Program-made: the position numbers and the translations under genes
Source: an uncultured Paracoccaceae bacterium
GTDB lineage: Bacteria; Pseudomonadota; Alphaproteobacteria; Rhodobacterales; Rhodobacteraceae
NCBI GenBank assembly: GCA_951812615.1
Contig: CATOSU010000002.1
Coordinates: 1,240,001-1,304,000 of the forward strand
Length of the DNA stretch: 64,000 bases
Reading direction: 5' to 3'
In this document: one piece after another, positions 1 to 8,730 of the stretch
Layout: each line of letters starts with the position of its first letter
How positions within the stretch are numbered: the first letter of the stretch is position 1
The notes under the pieces: generated by a model
Database searches by the model: none
The model's input: the letters and a program-made list of their open reading frames with translations, nothing else
Told to the model about the DNA's origin: nothing

Positions 1-540
1 GCGCGGGAGGCGCTGACGCAGTTCCGGACGCGGACCCAGATCGTCGACCCGGCGGCGGATATTCAGAGCCGCCTGGGCGTGATGGCGAACCTTCAGCAGC
101 AGCTGGCCGAAGCGCTGATCGAGTTCGACCTTTTGCGTGACACCACCAGCCCCAACGACCCGCGGGTGACCAAGGCACAGAGAATGATCGAGGTGATCCG
201 CGACCGGATTGCGATCGAACGGCAGACCTTCACCAGCGACAGCACCGAAACCGGGGCGGTCGGGCAGGATTACCCGTCGCTGATTGCCGAGTTCGAGAGC
301 CTGACCGTGGACCGTGAATATGCCGAACAAAGCTATCGTGCCGCGCTGACCGCGGTTGACGTTTCCCGGGCCGAGGCGGCCCGGCAAAGCCGTTACCTGG
401 CGACCTATATCCGGCCGACGAAGGCAACGGTTTCGCGGTATCCGTCCCGGTTCGTTCTGACCGGTCTGGCGGCGCTGTTTCTGTTGCTGATCTGGGCGAT
501 CCTGTCGCTGGTTTACTACAGCCTGCGCGATCGTCGCTGA
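1..540 (+). CDS. KpsE/CtrB-like capsule export inner-membrane protein (3' fragment)
   Basis: Open from the first base of the window, so the N-terminus is missing; about 179 residues are visible. They form a long alpha-helical, Gln/Arg/Glu-rich segment that looks coiled-coil, followed by one C-terminal membrane helix (around FVLTGLAALFLLLIWAIL) and a short basic tail. This is the usual C-terminal half of polysaccharide co-polymerase proteins (KpsE, BexC, CtrB), which span the periplasm between the capsule ABC transporter and the outer-membrane exporter. The KpsT-like ATPase starts 15 bases downstream, which supports the call. The family is inferred from architecture and context. Confidence 0.75.
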   Translation, partial: AREALTQFRTRTQIVDPAADIQSRLGVMANLQQQLAEALIEFDLLRDTTSPNDPRVTKAQRMIEVIRDRIAIERQTFTSDSTETGAVGQDYPSLIAEFESLTVDREYAEQSYRAALTAVDVSRAEAARQSRYLATYIRPTKATVSRYPSRFVLTGLAALFLLLIWAILSLVYYSLRDRR

Positions 541-555
541 CCCGGAGCACCGGTC

Positions 556-1209
556 ATGATTCGGTTCGATAACCTGTCCAAGGGGTTTTGGGTCAACGGA
601 AACTACAAGACCGTGATCGATAACCTGAACATGACCCTGCCGACCGGCAGCTCTTTGGCGCTGCTGGGTCGTAATGGCGCCGGGAAATCGACGCTTCTGC
701 AAATGATTGCCGGCACCATTCGGCCCGATCACGGTCAGATCGTCAGCGACGGTTCGATCAGCTGGCCGGTGGGGTTCGGAGGATCGTTTCACCGCGAACT
801 GACCGGAGCACAGAACGTGCGGTTCATCGCGCGGATTTACGGTGTGGACACGGACGGGCTGCTGGCCTTTGTCGAGGATTTCACCGAGCTGGGCCCGCAT
901 TTCCATATGCCGGTGCGCAGCTATTCCTCGGGGATGAAGGCGCGGTTGGTCTTTGGTGCGTCGATGGGGATCCGGTTTGACACCTATCTGGTGGACGAGG
1001 TCACCGCTGTTGGTGACGCGGTCTTCAAACGCAAGAGCCGGGCGATCTTTCGCAAGCGGGTCAAGACTTCCAGCGCGATCATGGTGAACCACAACATGCG
1101 CGAAATCCGGGAGTTCTGCGATTCCGGCGTGGTGCTGGAAAAAGGGCGGCTGTTCTATTTCGAGGATTTGGAAGAGGCGATCGACACGCACGAAGCCCTG
1201 ATGGCGTAA
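556..1209 (+). CDS. kpsT: Capsule polysaccharide ABC transporter ATP-binding protein (KpsT-like)
   Basis: A 217-residue ABC ATPase energising export of a lipid-linked capsular polysaccharide across the inner membrane. Walker A GRNGAGKST lies at residues 38-46, the signature appears as YSSGMKARL near residue 125, and Walker B/D-loop reads YLVDEVTAVGD. The length and the SSGM signature are typical of KpsT/BexA/CtrD, which are shorter than import ATPases. It follows the KpsE-like gene by 15 bases. The permease (KpsM) is not in the window and is presumably upstream. Confidence 0.9.
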   Translation: MIRFDNLSKGFWVNGNYKTVIDNLNMTLPTGSSLALLGRNGAGKSTLLQMIAGTIRPDHGQIVSDGSISWPVGFGGSFHRELTGAQNVRFIARIYGVDTDGLLAFVEDFTELGPHFHMPVRSYSSGMKARLVFGASMGIRFDTYLVDEVTAVGDAVFKRKSRAIFRKRVKTSSAIMVNHNMREIREFCDSGVVLEKGRLFYFEDLEEAIDTHEALMA

Positions 1210-1291
1210 CGCCGGGTTGCGTGGGGCGCCGTGTCGGCCTAACCCCTGTGCGGTGTGCGACGGCGGAACCGTGCGTCACTCAGGGGGCCCG

Positions 1292-2764
1292 ATGCGGATA
1301 CTTTACTATAACTGGGTCGATTACCTCGATGACGAAGGCCGCGGCGGCGGGGTTTCGGTCTATCAGGTGAACCTGTTGCGGGCGTTGAAGGATGTTCCGG
1401 AGATCGACGCCGCGTTCCTGTCATCGGGTTTGTCGTATGACCTTTCAGACCGCACCCCCCGGTGGCAAGTCGTGCGCCATGGCAAAGAGCGCGAAACGAT
1501 GCGCTATGAGATCATCAATTCCGGTTGCCTGTCGCCGGCGCATCATTCCTTTGGAAATCCGGCGCAGGTTGCGCACCCGGAAACCGAGCAGGTGCTCGCC
1601 GATTTCCTGCGTGCCAACGGACCGTTCGACGTGGTGCATTTCAACAATCTTGAAGGTGTCCCGGCCAACGTGCTGTCCCTGCGCAGTGCATTTCCCGGAA
1701 CCAAATTCGTATTGACCCTGCACAACTACTATCCGGTTTGCCCGCAGGTGAACCTGTGGTTCGACGAGCGGGAAAACTGCACGGATTTCAATGCCGGCGC
1801 CCGCTGTGTTCACTGTCTGGAACACAAACCGGCCGAGCATCTGACGCAAAAGGCCAACGGGCTGGCCCATTGGCTGAAACTGCGGGGCATCCGGCCGGGA
1901 ACGTGGCAGTTCGATCTGGTCTTCCGGTCGGCTATCCGGGCCGGCAGTCTTGGATCGCGTGCCATTGGCCGGTTCCGCAAGAAAGCACCGGCGCTGTCGG
2001 CAAGGGACATCTCGGAACAAGCTGCCGGTTTCGTGCAGCGGCGCGCCGAGATGGTGCGGCTGATCAATGAAAACTGTGACAACGTGCTGTGCGTGTCCGA
2101 CCGTGTCGGCGAGATCGCGGCGGCGCATGGTATCGACCCGTCGTTGCTGCACACCAGCTATATCGGGTCCGAGCAGGCCGAATGTTTCGCCAGAACCCGG
2201 CCGCGCCCGTCGCTTCTGCAACCGGACGGAACGCTGACGCTGGGCTATTTGGGATATATGCGGCGCGACAAGGGGTTCTTTTTTCTGCTCGACGCACTGG
2301 AGCGCCTGCCGGAAGAGCTCAGCCGGAAGATCCGGTTGCTTGTCGCGGCACGGGTGGGTCCGGACAGCCCGATGGCGCGGATGAACGCGCTGAAAGGCAA
2401 GCTGGCTGATCTGACCCATGTGGACGGGTACGGCCATGACGATCTGGACCGGTTGTTGGAGCAGGTGGATGTGGGGCTGATTCCGGTGATGTGGCAGGAC
2501 AACCTGCCCCAGGTCGCGATCGAGATGCACGCACGGCACATTCCGCTGCTGACCAGCGATCTGGGCGGGGCTCACGAATTGGCGCATTGTCCGGACATGG
2601 TGTTTTCAGCCGGCGATGCGAGCGGTTTCGCGGATCGGGTGCGGTTCCTGCTGGAGGGTGGTCTGGACACCGACCGATACTGGAAGGGCGCAATGGCGCC
2701 GGTGTCGATGCAGGGCCATCTGGATGATTTGTTGGCAGTGTACCGGTCCGGCGTCTCCGGCTAG
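1292..2764 (+). CDS. Glycosyltransferase family 4-like protein
   Basis: A 490-residue GT-B-type glycosyltransferase, probably adding a sugar to a cell-surface polysaccharide. The N-terminal domain starts MRILYYNWVDY followed by a Gly-rich loop (GRGGGVSVYQ), typical of GT4 acceptor domains. The C-terminal half contains the donor-site pattern around QVAIEMHARHIPLLTSDLGG. A Cys-rich stretch (residues about 150-175: CPQVNLW...CTDFNAGARCVHC) could bind a metal. I chose the ATG at 1292 because the upstream TTG at 1217 adds a low-complexity, non-conserved-looking leader. It follows the capsule ABC genes and is likely part of that locus. Donor and acceptor cannot be read from sequence. Confidence 0.8.
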   Translation: MRILYYNWVDYLDDEGRGGGVSVYQVNLLRALKDVPEIDAAFLSSGLSYDLSDRTPRWQVVRHGKERETMRYEIINSGCLSPAHHSFGNPAQVAHPETEQVLADFLRANGPFDVVHFNNLEGVPANVLSLRSAFPGTKFVLTLHNYYPVCPQVNLWFDERENCTDFNAGARCVHCLEHKPAEHLTQKANGLAHWLKLRGIRPGTWQFDLVFRSAIRAGSLGSRAIGRFRKKAPALSARDISEQAAGFVQRRAEMVRLINENCDNVLCVSDRVGEIAAAHGIDPSLLHTSYIGSEQAECFARTRPRPSLLQPDGTLTLGYLGYMRRDKGFFFLLDALERLPEELSRKIRLLVAARVGPDSPMARMNALKGKLADLTHVDGYGHDDLDRLLEQVDVGLIPVMWQDNLPQVAIEMHARHIPLLTSDLGGAHELAHCPDMVFSAGDASGFADRVRFLLEGGLDTDRYWKGAMAPVSMQGHLDDLLAVYRSGVSG

Positions 2765-2774
2765 GCCGGCCGGT

Positions 2775-3233
2775 TCAGGCTGCTTCGGCGCTCAGGCTGG
2801 CGAGAATTCCATGCGCCCACGGAATGGCGATGTCTTCGGGCATGTCGCTGCCCGATGCGTCGTGGATCCCGCGATCACCGACCATCCGCGCGTCGGCGGC
2901 CAGAAGCTTGTCCATCAGGATTTGCGATCCGTGCGAAAAGGTCTCTTCGAAGATCATGTCGCCAAGTCCGAAGATCGCAAAACGCACATGGCTCAGGTCC
3001 GGATTGTCCTTTTCAAGCGCTTCGACGAATGGCTGTGCCGTGGCAGGCAGGTCACCCGTTCCGTAGGTCGAGGTGACAAAGAAATAGAACGTATCACCAT
3101 CCAGACCGGATGGATCCACGTCCGACAGGCTGTCGATCGTGCATTCGAACCCCGGGCCGAGGTCGGCTTCGATATCTTCGCAGACCATTTCCGAGTTTCC
3201 GGTCTCGGTCCCGTGGAGAAAGTGGATTTTCAT
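2775..3233 (-). CDS. Flavodoxin-domain protein (MioC/nitric-oxide-synthase-reductase type)
   Basis: A 152-residue flavodoxin-like electron carrier binding FMN. The N-terminus MKIHFLHGTETGNSE contains the phosphate-binding loop (GTETGN), and the middle holds STYGTGDLP and the isoalloxazine-side loop FGLGDMIFE. The length matches MioC-type flavodoxins and is shorter than cytochrome P450 reductase domains. The ATG at 3233 is chosen because the conserved fold starts there; upstream codons give a basic, atypical leader. It is monocistronic, between the convergent glycosyltransferase and glmS. The redox partner is unknown; a P450 gene exists at 34.6 kb but nothing links them. Confidence 0.85.
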   Translation of the reverse strand: MKIHFLHGTETGNSEMVCEDIEADLGPGFECTIDSLSDVDPSGLDGDTFYFFVTSTYGTGDLPATAQPFVEALEKDNPDLSHVRFAIFGLGDMIFEETFSHGSQILMDKLLAADARMVGDRGIHDASGSDMPEDIAIPWAHGILASLSAEAA

Positions 3234-3437
3234 CGCGAGGCCCTTGCCGGTTGCTTTCTGTCGACCTGCGCGAAACCAGACCTCGCGCGGAATTCTTGGC
3301 AATATAGTGCTTGTTTTGCGTTTGGTAAAGCCAGGATGTGTCCGGTAGCCCGATGGATGTTACCAAAATTCGCCGGGGTTTCGGTGATGTGGATGATGGA
3401 GTTGCCGATTTATGCAATATAGTACGAAATATGTGGC

Positions 3438-5261
3438 CTATTCCACTGTGACGGATTTTGCGAGGTTTCTGGGCTGGTCGACGTCTGTGCCTTTGGCGAC
3501 GGCGGTGTGGTAGGCGAGGAGTTGCGCGGGCAGGGCGTAGAGGATCGGGCTGAGCGCGTCGTGGACCTTTGGCATGCGGATGGCCTGCCAGACGTCGTCG
3601 CCGGCCTCGTCGATGCCGTCTTCGTCCGAGATCAGCAGCACTTTGCCGTCGCGGGCCATGACCTCCTGCATGTTCGATACCGTCTTGTCGAAGAGTGCGT
3701 CGCGGGGCGCGAGAACGACCACCGGCATATGGCTGTCGATCAGCGCGATGGGGCCGTGCTTGAGTTCGCCCGAGGCATAACCCTCGGCGTGGATATAGCT
3801 GATTTCCTTCAGCTTCAGCGCGCCTTCCAGCGCAAGGGGATACATGACACCACGTCCCAGAAAGAGCACATCGCGGGCCTCGCTGAGCGCCTGGGCGGAC
3901 TTTTGCAGTGCCGCGGACGCGTCAAGCGCGGCCTCCAGCACCATCGGCAATCCGCGCAGGGCATCGGTCAGGTCGTTGCGGTCCTCGGGTGAGATCATCC
4001 CGCGGTCGGTTGCGGCCTTGATCGCGAGGTTCAGCAGCACGGTCAGCTGGCAGGTGAACGCCTTGGTCGAGGCGACGCCGATTTCAACGCCGGCATGGAT
4101 CGGCAGGACAAGATCGCTTTCGCGGGCGATCGAGCTTTCGGGGACGTTGACCACGGAGACGATCCTGTCGGCCTTGCCTTCGCAATAGCGCAGCGCGGCG
4201 AGCGTGTCGGCGGTTTCGCCGGACTGGCTGACGAAGAGCGCCACGGTCCGGTCCGGCACGGGCGGCTCGCGATACCGGAACTCGGAGGCGATATCGATTT
4301 CAACCGGCAGGCGCGCGACCTGTTCGAACCAGTATTTGGCCACCATGCAGGCGTAATAGGCGGTACCACAGGCGACCATCACCAGCCTGTCGACCTGGCT
4401 GAAGTCCAGCCCCGCACCCGGCAGCACCACGCCGTCCGATCCGGCCGGCAGGTAATGACCGACCGCCTCGCGGATCACGGCGGGCTGTTCCGCGATCTCC
4501 TTGGCCATGAAGTGTTTGTGCCCGGCCTTGTCGATCCGGGTGTTGTCCAGCCGGATCTGGCGGATCTCGCGGTTGGCCAGTTCACCATTGGCATCGCGGA
4601 TTTCCAGGCTGGTCCGGGTCAGCACCGCCCGGTCGCCCTCTTCCAGATAGGTGATCCGATCCGTGAGCGGAGACAGCGCGATGGCGTCGGAGCCGACGAA
4701 CATTTCCCCGTCTCCGTGACCGATGGCCAGCAGCGAGCCCTTGCGCGCGGCGACGATCAGGTCCTCCTCGCCGTCAAAGAGGAAGGCCAGCGCAAAGGCC
4801 CCGTCGAGTTGGTCAAGGGTGGCGCAGGCGGCTTCGACCGGGGATTTGCCGCTTGCCATGTAATGCTGCGCCAGCAGGGCGACGGTTTCCGTATCCGTTT
4901 CGGTTTCAAAGCCAACGCCGTGTCTGGACAGCTGGTCGCGCAGGTCGCGATAGTTTTCAATGATCCCGTTATGCACCACCGCCACACCGCCGGCGCGGTG
5001 TGGGTGGGCATTGCCGACCGAAGGTGCGCCATGGGTGGCCCACCGGGTATGGCCGATACCGGATTTGCCCGGCAGGGGGTCATGAACCAGCAGGTCGGAC
5101 AGATTGACCAGCTTGCCCACCGCCCGGCGGCGGTCCAGTGACCCGTTGTTGACCGTGGCGATCCCCGCGCTGTCATAGCCGCGATATTCCAGACGCTTGA
5201 GCGCCTCGACCAGGATCGGGGCGGCCTCGTGATGCCCCAGAACGCCTACGATGCCGCACAT
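3438..5261 (-). CDS. glmS: Glutamine--fructose-6-phosphate aminotransferase (isomerizing)
   Basis: Makes glucosamine-6-phosphate from fructose-6-phosphate and glutamine, the first step to UDP-GlcNAc for peptidoglycan and LPS. At 607 residues it is full length. The Ntn glutaminase nucleophile is Cys2 (MCGIVGV), followed by RLEYRGYDSAG and GHTRWATHG. Two SIS sugar-isomerase domains occupy the C-terminal half (FVSQSGETADT; GRGVMYPLALEGALKLKE), ending DVDQPRNLAKSVTVE, the conserved C-tail. Its ATG overlaps the glmU stop as TAATG, so the two are translationally coupled. No glmS ribozyme would be expected in this group and none was seen. Confidence 0.97.
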   Translation of the reverse strand: MCGIVGVLGHHEAAPILVEALKRLEYRGYDSAGIATVNNGSLDRRRAVGKLVNLSDLLVHDPLPGKSGIGHTRWATHGAPSVGNAHPHRAGGVAVVHNGIIENYRDLRDQLSRHGVGFETETDTETVALLAQHYMASGKSPVEAACATLDQLDGAFALAFLFDGEEDLIVAARKGSLLAIGHGDGEMFVGSDAIALSPLTDRITYLEEGDRAVLTRTSLEIRDANGELANREIRQIRLDNTRIDKAGHKHFMAKEIAEQPAVIREAVGHYLPAGSDGVVLPGAGLDFSQVDRLVMVACGTAYYACMVAKYWFEQVARLPVEIDIASEFRYREPPVPDRTVALFVSQSGETADTLAALRYCEGKADRIVSVVNVPESSIARESDLVLPIHAGVEIGVASTKAFTCQLTVLLNLAIKAATDRGMISPEDRNDLTDALRGLPMVLEAALDASAALQKSAQALSEARDVLFLGRGVMYPLALEGALKLKEISYIHAEGYASGELKHGPIALIDSHMPVVVLAPRDALFDKTVSNMQEVMARDGKVLLISDEDGIDEAGDDVWQAIRMPKVHDALSPILYALPAQLLAYHTAVAKGTDVDQPRNLAKSVTVE

Positions 5262-6616
5262 TATGATTTGTCCTTGGTCTGTCTGGCCTTTTTCGCGCGC
5301 AGCATGTCCTTCAGCTTGCGCGCCGAGCCGGGCTTGTTTTCCTGTTTCGACCGCGCAATCGCCAGCGCGTCAGGCTCCACGTCTCTTGTGATCACAGCGC
5401 CGGTCGCGGTCATTGCGCCATCGCCCAGCGTCACCGGGGCCACCAGCATCGTGTCCGACCCGATGAAGACATCCGCGCCGATGTCCGTCCGGTGCTTGAG
5501 AAAGCCGTCATAGTTGCAGGTGATCGTGCCCGCGCCGACATTGCTGCGTGCGCCGATGCTGGCATCGCCGATATAGCTCAGGTGATTGACCTTGGCGCCC
5601 TGGTCGATCTGCGCGTTCTTCACTTCGACGAAATTGCCGATGCGCACGTCTTCGGCCAGTTCGGTGCCGGGGCGCAGACGGGCATAGGGGCCAACGGTGG
5701 CGCCACGGCTGACATGGCAGCCTTCGAGATGGGAAAACGCCCGGATCGTCGCGCCGGTTTCGACGGTGACACCGGGGCCGAAGACCACGTTGGGTTCAAT
5801 CACCGTGTCGCGGCCGATCACCGTGTCAAAAGCCAGGTGAACCGTGTCGGGCGCCATCAGGGTCACGCCGCTGTCCAGCAGATCGGCCCGCGCCCGGGCC
5901 TGGAACACCGCATCGGCCTGCGCCAGGTCAGCGCGGGAATTGACGCCCAGCGTCTCGGCCTCGTCACAGGCGACCGCGGTGACGCTCAGCCCCCGGTCCC
6001 GGGCGATTTCCACGATGTCGGTGAGATAGTATTCGCCCTGCGCGTTGTCATTGCCGACCTTTGAGAGCAGGTCGAACAGGCGATCAGATGCACAGGCCAT
6101 CAGCCCGCTGTTGCAGAAGGAGATTTTGCGTTCGGCGTCAGAGGCATCCTTGAATTCCACGATCCGCAAGAGCGCGTCGCCCTCCATCACCAGCCGGCCA
6201 TAGCGCCCGGGATCGGCGGCCTCGAAACCCAGGATGACCAGATCGAAATTCTGCCGCGCCGCAATCATCCGGTTGAGCGTTTCGGGCGACACGAACGGCG
6301 TGTCGGCATAGAGCACCACCACGTCGCCGCTGAAATCCGCCAGCGCCCCGCGCGCATGGTTCACGGCATGCGCCGTGCCCAGCTGCTCGGCCTGTTCAAC
6401 GACAACCGCATCCCCGTCCACGGACAGCGTCGCGGCCTTCACCGCCTCAAACCCGTGCCCGGCCACGACAACCGTTCTCTCGGGCCGCAAATGCGCACCC
6501 GCCGTCATCGCATGCGCCAGCATCGGTGCCTGCGCAATCCGGTGCAGCACCTTCGGCATGTCAGACCGCATCCGCGTGCCCTTGCCGGCCGCAAGGAGAA
6601 CAAGGGAGATGCTCAT
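5261..6616 (-). CDS. glmU: Bifunctional GlmU: UDP-GlcNAc pyrophosphorylase / glucosamine-1-phosphate acetyltransferase
   Basis: Acetylates glucosamine-1-phosphate and couples it to UTP to give UDP-GlcNAc. The 451 residues include the nucleotidyltransferase signature LAAGKGTRMRSDMPKVLHRI (residues 7-26) and a C-terminal left-handed beta-helix of hexapeptide repeats. The acetyltransferase motifs HLSYIGDASIG and TITCNYDGFLKHRTDIG are present. It is the first gene of the glmU-glmS operon, with a one-base overlap (TAATG). The operon promoter should lie in 6617-7006. Confidence 0.97.
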   Translation of the reverse strand: MSISLVLLAAGKGTRMRSDMPKVLHRIAQAPMLAHAMTAGAHLRPERTVVVAGHGFEAVKAATLSVDGDAVVVEQAEQLGTAHAVNHARGALADFSGDVVVLYADTPFVSPETLNRMIAARQNFDLVILGFEAADPGRYGRLVMEGDALLRIVEFKDASDAERKISFCNSGLMACASDRLFDLLSKVGNDNAQGEYYLTDIVEIARDRGLSVTAVACDEAETLGVNSRADLAQADAVFQARARADLLDSGVTLMAPDTVHLAFDTVIGRDTVIEPNVVFGPGVTVETGATIRAFSHLEGCHVSRGATVGPYARLRPGTELAEDVRIGNFVEVKNAQIDQGAKVNHLSYIGDASIGARSNVGAGTITCNYDGFLKHRTDIGADVFIGSDTMLVAPVTLGDGAMTATGAVITRDVEPDALAIARSKQENKPGSARKLKDMLRAKKARQTKDKS

Positions 6617-7006
6617 ATGAACCTCGGTTTATTGTTTGGTTGTTTCTGTTCTATCCCCTGTTCGGAAGCACGCAAGGCGGGAAGAGTTCAAACATCGTTG
6701 CAGTGCGTTGCAAAACGGTCGCCGGCACGCCGGCACGCTGCCGTGGCCACCCGGCGGTGCATTTCGGTGGCTTTTTCTTCGGAATACCGAGTGTTTCTTA
6801 CCGGGTCTGATGTATTCGGCACGGGAACAGAGCCGCTGTCAGGACCCGACAGGAAAGCGGTTTTCCGCTGACCGAAGACATGCGCCCCGCCCGGACCCGC
6901 CGAAAACGCCATAACGCAGATGTGCCCGTCCTGCGTTTGGGGCCGACGAAGTGTCCGGTTTCGGCTTCCCGGCTTTGTCGGCCCCTATCTGGCTTGAACA
7001 AAAGCC
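6617..7006. other. 390-bp non-coding stretch upstream of glmU, bordering the accessory region
   Basis: No credible gene was found; the short open frames on both strands have no recognisable protein. It should carry the glmU promoter, which I could not place with confidence. At its distal end lies an imperfect inverted repeat (6939-6951 / 6973-6985). Base composition drops just after this point, so the boundary between core chromosome and acquired DNA probably falls near 6985-7010. Confidence 0.5.
6939..6985. repeat. Imperfect 13-bp inverted repeat near the island edge
   Basis: GGGGCCGACGAAG at 6939-6951 pairs with CTTTGTCGGCCCC at 6973-6985 with one mismatch and a 21-base loop. No T-tract follows on either strand, so it is a poor intrinsic terminator. 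It lies where composition changes, between the glmU promoter side and the low-GC genes, and may mark a junction. Confidence 0.4.
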
Positions 7007-7381
7007 CTAAGCCGCAAGCCAGTAGTAGGAGTGAGTAGTAGCTTTCTTGATCACACCGCGATCCCGCATTTTGGCCACGTAGCTTCGCAAGGTGTTGTAG
7101 TTTAGCTCATATCCTCGTTTGGTGATGTGCGTATGTATTTCGCCCGTCCGAAGGCCATACTGTGAACCGTTGAGCGCTTCTAGGATCATTGCTTCAAAAA
7201 ACAATCGGTCAGCATTCTTAAGGTTAACGGTCGCGCCTTCGGACGCCGCCAAGCCTTCGGAGCGTCTTCGATATATTAGATTGTTGATTGTGCGCACTTC
7301 AGACTGCAGGTCGGCAATACGTGCTTCGAGTGCAGCTTTGTCTGTTTCGAGTTGCTGGACGTATGGGTCAGGATCAGTCAA
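7007..7381 (-). CDS. Hypothetical protein: N-terminal coiled coil plus winged-helix-like domain
   Basis: A 124-residue protein I do not recognise. Residues about 8-45 look like a coiled coil (LETDKAALEARIADLQSEV), and the C-terminal ~65 residues have a winged-helix pattern (FFEAMILEALNG...GEIHTHI...LNYNTLRSYVAKMRDRGVIKK). That suggests a small DNA-binding regulator. It is divergent from the Abi_2 gene, with 270 bases and a strong hairpin between them, so it could regulate that locus. Codon usage is more AT-rich than in flanking genes, suggesting horizontal transfer. No function is assigned. Confidence 0.6.
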   Translation of the reverse strand: MTDPDPYVQQLETDKAALEARIADLQSEVRTINNLIYRRRSEGLAASEGATVNLKNADRLFFEAMILEALNGSQYGLRTGEIHTHITKRGYELNYNTLRSYVAKMRDRGVIKKATTHSYYWLAA

Positions 7382-7459
7382 TGTGTTATCTCAACATGTT
7401 GCAGAAATGCTTATAACAAATTTTGTTTTAAAACAGAAGGCTAGTTTCTCTAAAATGGG

Positions 7460-7488
7460 TTGACATATATGCAAAGAGCCGGTATTCA
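7460..7488 (+). promoter_or_regulatory. Candidate sigma-70-type promoter at the hairpin
   Basis: TTGACA at 7460-7465 is followed after 17 bases by TATTCA at 7483-7488. Transcription would start near 7495, inside or just after the hairpin loop, toward the Abi_2 gene. The -10 lies in the left arm of the hairpin. Predicted from consensus only. Confidence 0.35.
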
Positions 7489-7517
7489 ACAACGAAGTTG
7501 TTGAATACCGGCTCTTT
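7473..7517. ncRNA. Perfect 21-bp hairpin with GAA triloop; candidate small RNA of the Abi_2 locus
   Basis: Bases 7473-7493 are the exact reverse complement of 7497-7517, with loop GAA. It lies between two divergent genes, so it is badly placed as a terminator for either. Abi_2/AbiF-type HEPN toxins have been reported with adjacent non-coding RNAs, which makes an RNA partner plausible. An operator or the end of an inserted element are alternatives. The ncRNA call is inference. Confidence 0.35.
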
Positions 7518-7651
7518 GAAAGCTCAACACGTATTTACTTGGTGTTAATGCATTCTGATGTCATGTCGGGGGTGATCAGAACCCCCACGCCTCTCGACGA
7601 AGCGCACCAGGGGGTTTATTTTTTGCCCCAATGCAATAACCATAAGCCATT

Positions 7652-8528
7652 ATGGCAAAGAGAAAATTCACCAAGCCCGCACTTTCTGTTTCCGACCTAA
7701 TCAAGTTTATGGAAGACAAGGGATTGACCGTTGCCGACCGGACCAAAGCCGAAAGATGCCTCACCTACCTAGGGTTTTATCGCCAAAAAATCTACACTCG
7801 TCCGTTCGAAGACACTGCTAGGAAATTCCGCTCCGGCACAACATTCGACCAAGTAGTGGAAGTATACGATTTTGATCGAATGTTGCGGTTGCTTTGCCTA
7901 GATGCGATCGAACGCATTGAGGTTGCCTTGCGATCGCATGTGATTAACGTGATGGGTTCTCATGGCGGTCCACACTTCTACTATGATGAAGCGTTTTTTG
8001 AGAGCAAGGACGCTGTAACAAGTATGAGGCAGTTAGGAGAGCGCGGAAAGCATCTGTCCATCACGCACTACAAGAAGGAATATCACGAACCCCATCTACC
8101 GGCGATCTGGTGCCTTACAGAGGCTTCGACATTCGGTCAGCTTTCAAAAATTGTATGCAGACCTTGAGCGAAAGTACCGGAAAGAGATCGCCAAAGGCTT
8201 TGGGTTTGATGAGAAAATTTGTGTGTCTTGGTTCAAATCGATTGCAACATTAAGGAACAAGTGCGCACATCACGGTCGCCTTTGGAATGCGGAGATGCGA
8301 GAAAACGCGCCGATAAAGGCCAAGGCGTACGCATCTGATCTAACCGACAACACACGATGTTATTCTAGGCTCGTGGTTCTGGCGGCGCTGCTAGTGAACA
8401 TTGATCCCAATGGAGGGCACGGGTGGACGCCACAACTGGTTCAGTTGGTAGATAACCGGCCCCCGTCAGTCCGGTTGGATGCAATGGGTTTCCCAAATGA
8501 CTGGAAGACAAAAGCCCTGTTGATCTAG
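7652..8528 (+). pseudogene. Abi_2 family (AbiF/AbiD-like) HEPN abortive-infection protein, one-base frameshift
   Basis: Two adjacent frames together encode one ~290-residue Abi_2 protein. The first (7652-8167) has LTYLGFYRQKIYTRPF, YDFDRMLRLLCLDAIERIEVALRSHV and ends abnormally after FGQLSK. The second (from 8151) resumes LYADLERKYRKEIAKGFGF and carries RNKCAHH, the HEPN R-x4-H RNase motif with HGRLWN after it. Deleting one A from the A5 run at 8146-8150 restores a continuous reading frame. Known relatives are abortive-infection or toxin-antitoxin RNases. It may be a real null allele or a sequencing error. Composition is low-GC, fitting recent acquisition. Family call is strong; function is inferred. 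Confidence 0.85.
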
Positions 8529-8630
8529 AGACTCAATTAGGGGCAACGTAACCGATAAGTCCGGCGCCCAAAAAACACATCAGGTCAAAGCAAAGTGGCC
8601 TGAAATAATTTTAAACCATCGAAACGCTTT

Positions 8631-8671
8631 TCCGAGTGGCGAGCTCCGAACTTACGAGCCCTGCCTCCCGA
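8631..8671 (-). repeat. Degenerate att-like copy A of the tRNA-Pro 3' half
   Basis: About 36 of 41 bases match 14610-14650 of the intact tRNA-Pro gene, from the acceptor 3' strand through the T-arm to the anticodon loop. The stretch ending in CCCTGCCTCCCGA is exact, while the T-arm is eroded. No 5' tRNA half follows, so it is not a tRNA gene. It is the copy farthest from the tRNA and the most diverged, as expected for the oldest junction. Confidence 0.75.
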
Positions 8672-8730
8672 CGGCGAAAAAGTCGTGGAAGTGAGATTGA
8701 AAACCCATGCTGCACCGGGTTTGAGTTTGT

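Noticed and set aside
6747-6777. Intrinsic terminator (GCCACC...GGTGGC then TTTTT)
   Set aside because: The stem is only six pairs with a 14-base loop, and no gene ends just before it on the plus strand.
7652-8528. Programmed +1 frameshift in the Abi_2 gene
   Set aside because: No stop-codon-linked or rare-codon slip site is apparent; a simple indel in the A5 run explains it better.
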